Positions 1 to 5,797 of a stretch of DNA of 10,758 bases are shown in pieces. Position 1 is the stretch's first letter; the number at the start of each line of letters is the position of its first letter. Location of the stretch: NCBI GenBank assembly GCA_003647715.1, contig QMNJ01000041.1, positions 1 through 10,758 of the forward strand, given 5' to 3'. The notes below the pieces were generated by a model. The model was not told where the DNA came from. It searched no databases and saw only the letters and a program-made list of their open reading frames with translations. The stretch comes from Candidatus Coatesiibacteriota bacterium. Lineage in GTDB: Bacteria; RBG-13-66-14; B26-G2. The position numbers and the translations under genes are program-made.

Positions 1-34
1 TTATTAGGAGTGAATATTTAGTTTAAATAAAACC

Positions 35-62
35 TTGTGAAATATCTGAGATATGTTAGAAT
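35..62 (+). promoter_or_regulatory. Predicted sigma-70 promoter for rpsA
   Basis: A TTGTGA -35 element (35-40) and a TAGAAT -10 element (57-62) are separated by 16 bp. The TGT at 54-56 directly before the -10 resembles an extended -10 motif. Transcription would start near position 69, leaving a leader of about 30 nt before the rpsA ATG. This is motif matching by eye. The gene upstream lies outside the window, so co-transcription from further left cannot be excluded. Confidence 0.4.
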
Positions 63-100
63 TCATAATAATGTGAATGGGAGGAAAGTGTTAACTTGTT

Positions 101-1792
101 ATGAAGAAAGAGAAAGGTGATGTAAGAATAGGGAATGAGGAGGAAGGAGAAAGTAAGAAAGCAGACGAACAGAACAGTGGTAGTTCAGAAAGTTTTGGAA
201 GATTGGTTGAAGATTATGGCTTGGTTGGTTGGGTCCGAGAGGGAGAGATAGTTAAAGGAAAGATTGTTTCATTAACTGGGGATGAGGTTCTCGTTGATAT
301 CGGATGTAAGTCAGAGGGTGTAATTCCTATCAGAGAGTTTTCAAACCCTGATGAATTGGAGGTAGGTCAAGAAGTAGAGGTATTACTGGAGAAGCTTGAG
401 GATGTTGATGGCAACATTGTAATTTCTAAGGAGAAGGCGAATTTTCTTCTCAAGTGGGATGAGATTAAGAATGCTTATGAGAGGAATGAGACCATTGAGG
501 GAAAGGTAGTTGGCTTTATCAGGGGGGGGTTAGGAGTTGACATAGGAGTTAAAGCATTTCTTCCTGCCTCTCAGGTGGATGTCCAGCCGGTGAGCGACCT
601 TGGGAGTTTGGTAGGAAAGACCTTCAAGTTCAAGGTTGTTAAGCTAAACAGAAAGCGGAGGAACATAGTTTTATCGAGGAAGCAGGCGATATTAGAAGAG
701 CGCGAAAACAAGAGGCAGGAGCTCATAGATACACTTGAAGAGGGTATGATTGTAAGGGGTGTGGTGAAGAACATCACCAACTTCGGTGTATTCGTTGATA
801 TAGGCGGGATAGATGGTTTAGTATATGTTACAGACCTGTCATGGGGGAGAGTGGATAATCCTAAGGATATTGTCTCTATTGGTGATGAGGTGGATGTTAA
901 GGTGTTATCATTTGACCGGGAGAAGGTCAGGGTTTCGCTTGGGATGAAGCAGATAGAACCTCATCCATGGGAGAGTATTGAAGATAGATATAAAGTGGGG
1001 GATGTAGTTAAGGGGAAGGTGGTCTCTATTGTTGACTATGGTGCATTCGTTGAGATAGAGAAGGGCATTGAGGGGTTAATACATATATCGGAGATATCCT
1101 GGACGCAGAGGATAAAACACACTTCGGAGTATTTCAAGGTGGGGGAGGAGGTGGAGGCGATGATTCTCTCTATAGATAAGGAGAACGAGAGAATATCTCT
1201 GGGTATCAAACAATTGACACCCAATCCATGGGAGTCGCTTGAAGAGAGATTTCCTCCAGGCAAGAAGTTTAAGAGCCGTATAAAGTCAATCACTGACTTC
1301 GGTCTTTTTGTGGAGGTGGAGGAAGGCATTGATGGTCTTGTTCACATATCCGACATATCATGGAGCGGGAGAGTAGAAAGTCCGCAGGAGTCATTCAAGG
1401 TGGGGCAGGATATAGAAGTGGTGGTCTTATCTATTGATAAGGCGAATCAGAGGGTCTCGCTTGGGATGAAGCAACTGGTGAATGACCCGTGGGTGAATAT
1501 TGAGGACTTATATAAAGTTGGGGATGATGTTGAGGGAGAGATTGTAAAGATGGCGAGTTTCGGCGCCATTGTCAGGTTGCCTGAGGGGATAGAGGGTCTA
1601 TTGCATATATCTGAGATAGACGAGAAACATATAAACGAAATTGGGAAAATGCTCAAGGTAGGCGATAAGAAGATGATGAAGATTATCTCTATCTCACCAA
1701 AGGAAAGGAGAATGGGTTTGAGCATCAGAGAATATAAGAGGGCGGAGAGAAGTGCCAGCAAAGGTGGTAAGAATAAGAGGCGGGAGAAATAA
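101..1792 (+). CDS. rpsA: 30S ribosomal protein S1
   Basis: This is the largest small-subunit ribosomal protein; it binds mRNA and helps deliver it to the 30S subunit. The 563 residues contain six S1 (OB-fold) RNA-binding repeats at about 47-112, 132-194, 214-284, 299-371, 386-458 and 473-545, the full set known from E. coli S1 (557 aa). Repeats 3-5 are the most alike, each with an FGVFVDI-like or YGAFVEI-like strand, a GL(V/I)H(I/V)S-like motif and a closing VSLGMKQ or ISLGIKQ segment. The N-terminal 40 residues are acidic and low in complexity, and the C-terminus is basic. ATG at 101 is the first possible start after an in-frame TAA at 92-94. The only Shine-Dalgarno-like sequence, GGGAGG at 79-84, lies 16 nt upstream, which is unusually far. 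A tRNA-Leu gene follows after 42 bp. The identification is secure. Confidence 0.97.
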   Translation: MKKEKGDVRIGNEEEGESKKADEQNSGSSESFGRLVEDYGLVGWVREGEIVKGKIVSLTGDEVLVDIGCKSEGVIPIREFSNPDELEVGQEVEVLLEKLEDVDGNIVISKEKANFLLKWDEIKNAYERNETIEGKVVGFIRGGLGVDIGVKAFLPASQVDVQPVSDLGSLVGKTFKFKVVKLNRKRRNIVLSRKQAILEERENKRQELIDTLEEGMIVRGVVKNITNFGVFVDIGGIDGLVYVTDLSWGRVDNPKDIVSIGDEVDVKVLSFDREKVRVSLGMKQIEPHPWESIEDRYKVGDVVKGKVVSIVDYGAFVEIEKGIEGLIHISEISWTQRIKHTSEYFKVGEEVEAMILSIDKENERISLGIKQLTPNPWESLEERFPPGKKFKSRIKSITDFGLFVEVEEGIDGLVHISDISWSGRVESPQESFKVGQDIEVVVLSIDKANQRVSLGMKQLVNDPWVNIEDLYKVGDDVEGEIVKMASFGAIVRLPEGIEGLLHISEIDEKHINEIGKMLKVGDKKMMKIISISPKERRMGLSIREYKRAERSASKGGKNKRREK

Positions 1793-1796
1793 CCTA

Positions 1797-1825
1797 TTGA
1801 CCAGGAACATCTGTTTTGTAAGAAT
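1797..1825 (+). promoter_or_regulatory. Predicted promoter for tRNA-Leu and downstream genes
   Basis: TTGACC (1797-1802) and AAGAAT (1820-1825) are separated by exactly 17 bp, with TGT (1817-1819) in front of the -10 as an extended -10 feature. The start site would fall around 1832, almost at the mature 5' end of the tRNA. The -35 begins only five bases after the rpsA stop, so the tRNA may be transcribed both from here and by read-through from rpsA. Motif match only. Confidence 0.4.
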
Positions 1826-1834
1826 TTATATAGA

Positions 1835-1920
1835 GCCGAAGTGGTGAAATTGGTAGACGCGCTGGATTCAGGGTCCAGTGAGATTTATATCTCGTGCGGG
1901 TTCGAATCCCGCCTTCGGCA
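1835..1920 (+). tRNA. tRNA-Leu (anticodon CAG)
   Basis: The 86-nt gene folds as a class II tRNA. The acceptor stem GCCGAAG (1835-1841) pairs perfectly with CTTCGGC (1913-1919), with A1920 as discriminator base. The anticodon stem CTGGA/TCCAG (1862-1866/1874-1878) encloses loop TTCAGGG with anticodon CAG at 1869-1871 and G37 next to it. The long variable arm GAGAT/ATCTC (1880-1884/1889-1893) is expected for tRNA-Leu. The T arm GCGGG-TTCGAAT-CCCGC spans 1896-1912. It reads CUG codons. The 3' CCA is not encoded (TTT follows), so CCA-adding enzyme is required. It sits between rpsA and the TPR gene with no terminator visible on either side, so it is probably also cut from a longer transcript. Confidence 0.97.
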
Positions 1921-1976
1921 TTTGTGGGTTTAAAATGTGATAGTATCTACTTAAAATCATTGTATCTGGTGATGAT

Positions 1977-4373
1977 ATGTTTAAGAAGTTGTTCTTATTG
2001 TTTGTGGTTGTCATAATTCCGGTTTTTTTATCAGCCCAGGAAGAGTTTCAGCCATCCTATGAGGACCTGATATACGATGCTGAGGATGCATTCTATCGTG
2101 AGGACTATGCAACAGCGATTGAACTCTTTAATAAGGCACTGACTCTTGAACAAGGTTCTGCGTCTGTGTGGGAGATGCTGGGAGATTCATATGTGGAACT
2201 GGGGAGTTTAACTCTTGCAGGAGATGCGTATAAGAATGCCATAAAGAGGGGTGATGCAACCCTTGAGTTGTGGCGTAAGTATGCTCAGACAATCGCAAAG
2301 ATTGGCTCAGAGAAGGATAGGGTGGAGGCATATAAGGGATGGGCGAACGCCGACCCTAATGACCCTGAACCACATCTTGCCCTGCTTGAGATATACAAGG
2401 CGGTTGGTGATGAGAAGGGAATACAGAGGGAACTGGAGGCACTTCTGGGTATCGGGGTTGAAAACTATGACTACTATATTGAATTAGCAGACATCTATGA
2501 GAAGAAGAGGGATGTAGAGAGGGCGATGAAGCAGTATCGCTTTGCCATAGACATTGACCCGACGAGGTATGAGGCGCATCTCAGATTGGGCGACATACTG
2601 TGGAGTAAGGGAAACCTGCAGGAAGCATTGTATGAGTTTGAAGATATCGTCAGGTATAACCCCGAATTACCCTACGGTCACTATGGATTGGGCATTATAT
2701 CCTATGAGTTGGGTGATGATAGAACCGCTATAAGCGAGCTAGAGATAGTTCTCAACAGTTCTGAAGAGGGCAGGTATCGTGATGAACTCGGCGACAGGTA
2801 TTTCAAGGCACTTAAGGTCCTCACAGAGCTCTATCATCGTGTAGGGATGTATGATGAAGTGGTAGAACTGGCTGGTAGGGCGAGGGGAATGGGATACAAC
2901 GATGACGATGTCTTCTATCTTGCCGGAAATGGTCTGATGAACCTTGGAAAGACCGATGAGGCAGAGGATTTTCTTAAAGAGGCGATTTCACTGAATTATA
3001 AGAACGCAATGGCACATTATGACCTGGGTAGGATATATTTTGAGAGAGCGGACTTTTCATCCTCTGTTATAGAACTTGAGAGTGCGGTTAAGTACAATGA
3101 TAAACTCTATGGCGCCTATCTTCTTCTTGGTTATGCTTATAGCAATCTGAACGATAGTGATTCTGCATATATGAACTTCAAGCGGGCGCGGGAGTTAAGA
3201 GGGGGTGAGTTTGAACCGCATTTTGAGATTGCCAAGATTCTCATCTCTTGGGGGAGATATAAGGATGCTCTGGTATGCTTGGAGCAGGCTAAGAAGATAC
3301 AGCCAAGGAATGCTGATGCGCTCTATTATATAGGGCAGTCGTATGAAGGTCTGGGAGAATTAGAGAAAGCGATGGAGAACTATGAGCAGGCGACATTTAT
3401 AGATAGAGAGCACTATCTTGCTTACAATTCTCTGGGGGATGTTCACTGGAAGTTGGGTAATGTGGAGAGTGCACTCACCTCCTATGAACAGGCGTTCTCT
3501 ATAAAGGTGGATTACATTCCCGCGTATATCGGCTTTGCAAGGTGCAATGAAGAACTTATGTATTATGATGATGCCATTCACGCTTATGATAGTGCTCTTG
3601 ATTATGATAACGAGAACATTGTTGCTCAACTGGGAAAGGGAAGAAGCGAGTATAAGGCGGGCTATTATGATAAGGCGGAGGAGGACCTTAAGAGGGCTAT
3701 AAAACTGGACCCCAATCTTTCAGATGCACACTTCTATCTGGGCAGGGTATATGAACAGAAAGAGAAGTTTGAAGATGCTGTTGAGGAATACCATACTGCG
3801 GGACAGCTTGACCCTGAGAACTATGACGCATTCTATCGGGAGGGATTCCTGCTTCTCAGGCTGAAGAGAGATGGGGACGCAATTCTGCCTCTTGAAACGG
3901 CTACCAAATTGAAGCCATCATCAGTGGATGCACACCTTTTGCTTGCTGTGGCGTATGAGAATACTGATATGCTTGATTGTGCGGTGAAGGAATATAGGCG
4001 GCTGGCGGAGATTGAACCGGACAACAAGGAGCATTTTAGAAATATTGGGGTGTTAGAGAGAATGAGGAATAAATATGATAGTGCAATCAGAGCATTTAGC
4101 AGGGTGTTGGAATTGGACCCGGACGATGCAGATGCATACGAGATGCTCGGTGACCTGTATAGGATAAAGGGGTATCAAGCGAAGGAATGGAGGCAGTATG
4201 ATGAGGAGATTAGGTGGCTTGATATGGCGGTGGATAAATATCAGCAGTTTATGGCTCTGAGACCCAATGATGAGAGCGTCCCATTCATTCAGCAGTTTAT
4301 AGAGGGCTACCGGAAATATAAATCATTGCCAGAGGAGGAGAGAAAGATTGTTGAGTTCTACTTCTCTTGGTAG
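1977..4373 (+). CDS. Exported tetratricopeptide-repeat protein
   Basis: This 798-residue protein starts with a signal peptide: MFKK, a hydrophobic core at about 5-18 and a likely cleavage near SAQ (19-21). Almost all of the mature chain (about 28-770) is tandem TPR units of 34 residues, perhaps 17-20 of them. Clear units include those around 195-230, 343-377, 445-480, 481-514, 549-582, 583-616 and 685-720, with the typical pattern A..Y...A...(L/I)DP. TPR arrays are superhelical scaffolds that bind other proteins. No catalytic domain is visible, and the last residues (ending FYFSW) are not an obvious sorting signal. It probably works in the periplasm or on the envelope as an assembly scaffold. 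The start is set by the signal peptide; only a weak GGTGAT lies upstream. sppA follows after 42 bp on the same strand, suggesting co-transcription. The specific function is unknown. Confidence 0.9.
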   Translation: MFKKLFLLFVVVIIPVFLSAQEEFQPSYEDLIYDAEDAFYREDYATAIELFNKALTLEQGSASVWEMLGDSYVELGSLTLAGDAYKNAIKRGDATLELWRKYAQTIAKIGSEKDRVEAYKGWANADPNDPEPHLALLEIYKAVGDEKGIQRELEALLGIGVENYDYYIELADIYEKKRDVERAMKQYRFAIDIDPTRYEAHLRLGDILWSKGNLQEALYEFEDIVRYNPELPYGHYGLGIISYELGDDRTAISELEIVLNSSEEGRYRDELGDRYFKALKVLTELYHRVGMYDEVVELAGRARGMGYNDDDVFYLAGNGLMNLGKTDEAEDFLKEAISLNYKNAMAHYDLGRIYFERADFSSSVIELESAVKYNDKLYGAYLLLGYAYSNLNDSDSAYMNFKRARELRGGEFEPHFEIAKILISWGRYKDALVCLEQAKKIQPRNADALYYIGQSYEGLGELEKAMENYEQATFIDREHYLAYNSLGDVHWKLGNVESALTSYEQAFSIKVDYIPAYIGFARCNEELMYYDDAIHAYDSALDYDNENIVAQLGKGRSEYKAGYYDKAEEDLKRAIKLDPNLSDAHFYLGRVYEQKEKFEDAVEEYHTAGQLDPENYDAFYREGFLLLRLKRDGDAILPLETATKLKPSSVDAHLLLAVAYENTDMLDCAVKEYRRLAEIEPDNKEHFRNIGVLERMRNKYDSAIRAFSRVLELDPDDADAYEMLGDLYRIKGYQAKEWRQYDEEIRWLDMAVDKYQQFMALRPNDESVPFIQQFIEGYRKYKSLPEEERKIVEFYFSW

Positions 4374-4415
4374 ATTGAGTTATAGCATTCTTCTTTAATA
4401 GAAGGGGTTAGAGTT

Positions 4416-5339
4416 ATGAAGAATTTCTGGTTCTGGATTATTGTGGGTGTAGCAGTAGTTGTGGTAATAGTTGCCGTAATTATATCAAATATGATTATAT
4501 ATAAAGGTGGGAGCTTCTTATCTCTCACCGATAAGTATATTGGTATCGTCAAGATAGAGGGTTCTATATATGATTCAAGGGATATAATCAATCAGATAAA
4601 GAAGTATAGAAGGAACGATGCGGTCAAGGGTATTGTGGTCAGGATAAACAGCCCGGGTGGTGGCGTCTCACCCACTCAGGAGATTGTCTATGAACTTGAG
4701 AAGACAAGAAAGGAACGAAATATTCCGATATACTGCTCTATGGGTAGCATCGCTGCGTCAGGCGGATACTACATAGCCACCGCCTGTGATGAGATATACG
4801 CAAATCCAGGCACCCTTACGGGAAGCATCGGGGTTATAATCTCACTGGCGGATGTGAGTGAACTTATTGCCAAGATTGGATTCAAGATGAATGTCATCAA
4901 GAGCGGTGAGTTCAAGGATACCGGCTCTATGTTCAGGGAGATGAGTGATGATGAGAGGAAACTACTTGAAGGTCTGGTTGATGACATATATAACCAGTTC
5001 GTGGAGGCAGTGGTTAAGGGAAGAAGTGATATTTTGAAGAAGAAGTTGGGGGTGAATAAAGAGGATAAAGTGCGTGAGTATATTCTCAAGTATGCTGATG
5101 GTCGTGTATTCTCGGGTCGTCAGGCGGAGGAATATGGATTTATAGATGAACTTGGGACGCTCAGTGAGTGTATTGATGCCTGTGCGAAAGAGGCGGGTAT
5201 AGAGGGTAAGCCAAAAGTAATATTCCCCAAGAAACCAAGGGGTCTGCTGGATATACTGGTTGGAGAAAATACATTGAGTCCTATAAAGGATAGGTTAGAG
5301 CAGACGCCATCGGTTGAATATATGTTCAGGATATTTTAG
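4416..5339 (+). CDS. sppA: Signal peptide peptidase SppA, short 36-kDa type (family S49)
   Basis: This membrane-anchored serine protease degrades signal peptides left after protein export. The 307 residues match the short SppA form, with one protease domain, rather than the roughly 600-residue E. coli double-domain form. A single N-terminal membrane helix spans about 5-28, placing the catalytic domain outside the cytoplasmic membrane. The motif INSPGGGV (77-84) precedes the nucleophile motif AASGGYYIA (113-121), where S115 should be the nucleophile. K167 in IKSGEFKD is the expected general base: the 52-residue spacing from S115 equals the S147-K199 spacing of B. subtilis SppA. GSIGVI (136-141) is also typical. 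A purine-rich GAAGGGG at 4401-4407 lies 8 nt before the ATG. It probably shares a transcript with the TPR gene. Its stop lies 27 bp from the convergent rpsT stop. Confidence 0.94.
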   Translation: MKNFWFWIIVGVAVVVVIVAVIISNMIIYKGGSFLSLTDKYIGIVKIEGSIYDSRDIINQIKKYRRNDAVKGIVVRINSPGGGVSPTQEIVYELEKTRKERNIPIYCSMGSIAASGGYYIATACDEIYANPGTLTGSIGVIISLADVSELIAKIGFKMNVIKSGEFKDTGSMFREMSDDERKLLEGLVDDIYNQFVEAVVKGRSDILKKKLGVNKEDKVREYILKYADGRVFSGRQAEEYGFIDELGTLSECIDACAKEAGIEGKPKVIFPKKPRGLLDILVGENTLSPIKDRLEQTPSVEYMFRIF

Positions 5340-5366
5340 TGTGGTTGAGGTTAGATATTATGGGAA

Positions 5367-5663
5367 TTATGTCTTCTCTTGAGTTTCTTCACCGGGCTTT
5401 TTGAATTTCTTGTTGAATAACCTTGCCAGGCGTGATTTTCTTCTATCCGCCTGGTTTTTGTGTATCACTCCCTTCCTTGCTGCCACATCAATCTCACTGT
5501 ATGCTAATCTGAGCTGATTTCTTGCTTCGTCTTCATTTTCCGACTCAATAGCCAGTCGTGCTTTCTTTATGAATGTGCGCATCCTGCTCTTGACCGCCTG
5601 ATTGCGTAGGCGCCTCTTCTCTGACTGCCTGAGTCGCTTCTTTGATGAAGGTAATCTTGGCAT
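5367..5663 (-). CDS. rpsT: 30S ribosomal protein S20
   Basis: S20 is a primary 16S rRNA-binding protein of the small subunit. The 98-residue protein is slightly longer than the usual 86-90 because of an acidic tail (GEETQEKT). The N-terminus is strongly basic (MPRLPSSKKRLRQSEKRR), followed by the conserved RMRTFIKKA stretch and the S20 signature HKNQADRRKSRLAR (68-81). The ATG at 5663 is preceded by AAAGGATG, a suitable ribosome binding site. The gene has its own consensus-like promoter at 5696-5724, so it need not depend on clpC upstream. The region encoding the HKNQADRRKSRLAR signature also forms, on the opposite strand, the terminator at 5426-5459. rpsT is normally a single-gene unit in many bacteria, which fits this layout. 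Confidence 0.96.
   Translation of the reverse strand: MPRLPSSKKRLRQSEKRRLRNQAVKSRMRTFIKKARLAIESENEDEARNQLRLAYSEIDVAARKGVIHKNQADRRKSRLARLFNKKFKKPGEETQEKT
5426..5459 (+). terminator. Intrinsic terminator for the rightward sppA transcript, inside rpsT
   Basis: Reading rightward, CCAGGCG (5426-5432) pairs perfectly with CGCCTGG (5448-5454). After one bulged T, GAT (5434-5436) pairs with ATC (5445-5447), leaving an 8-base loop. Five T's follow immediately (5455-5459). It lies about 87 bp beyond the sppA stop, on the antisense strand of rpsT. Reading leftward the hairpin is not followed by T's, so it should not stop rpsT transcription. No hairpin is visible in the 27 bp between the two stop codons. 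Confidence 0.6.
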
Positions 5664-5695
5664 ATTATTTCATCCTTTCTTATATATGAGTTCTA

Positions 5696-5724
5696 TTTAT
5701 AACAGTAAAACGATTTTGTGTCAA
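5696..5724 (-). promoter_or_regulatory. Predicted sigma-70 promoter for rpsT
   Basis: On the minus strand, a perfect TTGACA (5724-5719) and TATAAA (5701-5696) are separated by exactly 17 bp, with TGT immediately before the -10. The start would be near 5689, giving a leader of about 25 nt that includes the AAAGGATG ribosome binding site. Position and quality fit an independently expressed ribosomal protein gene. Confidence 0.75.
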
Positions 5725-5761
5725 GAAAGATTTAGATATTTTGTCCTTGTTAAAATATTAT

Positions 5762-5777
5762 CAGATAAACTAATCTG
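5762..5777 (-). terminator. Weak candidate terminator after clpC
   Basis: Leftward, about 20 nt after the clpC stop, CAGAT (5777-5773) can pair with ATCTG (5766-5762) around a 6-base loop, followed by ATAATATTTTA. The stem has only five pairs and the tail is not an uninterrupted U run, so termination would be partial at best. Some clpC transcripts may continue into rpsT. Confidence 0.25.
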
Positions 5778-5797
5778 GGTTTTTGATTAAATTACGA

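Noticed and set aside
4387..4407. Small hairpin covering the sppA ribosome binding site (CTTCT/AGAAG)
   Set aside because: Only five Watson-Crick pairs plus G-U pairs; too weak to call a regulatory element without conservation.
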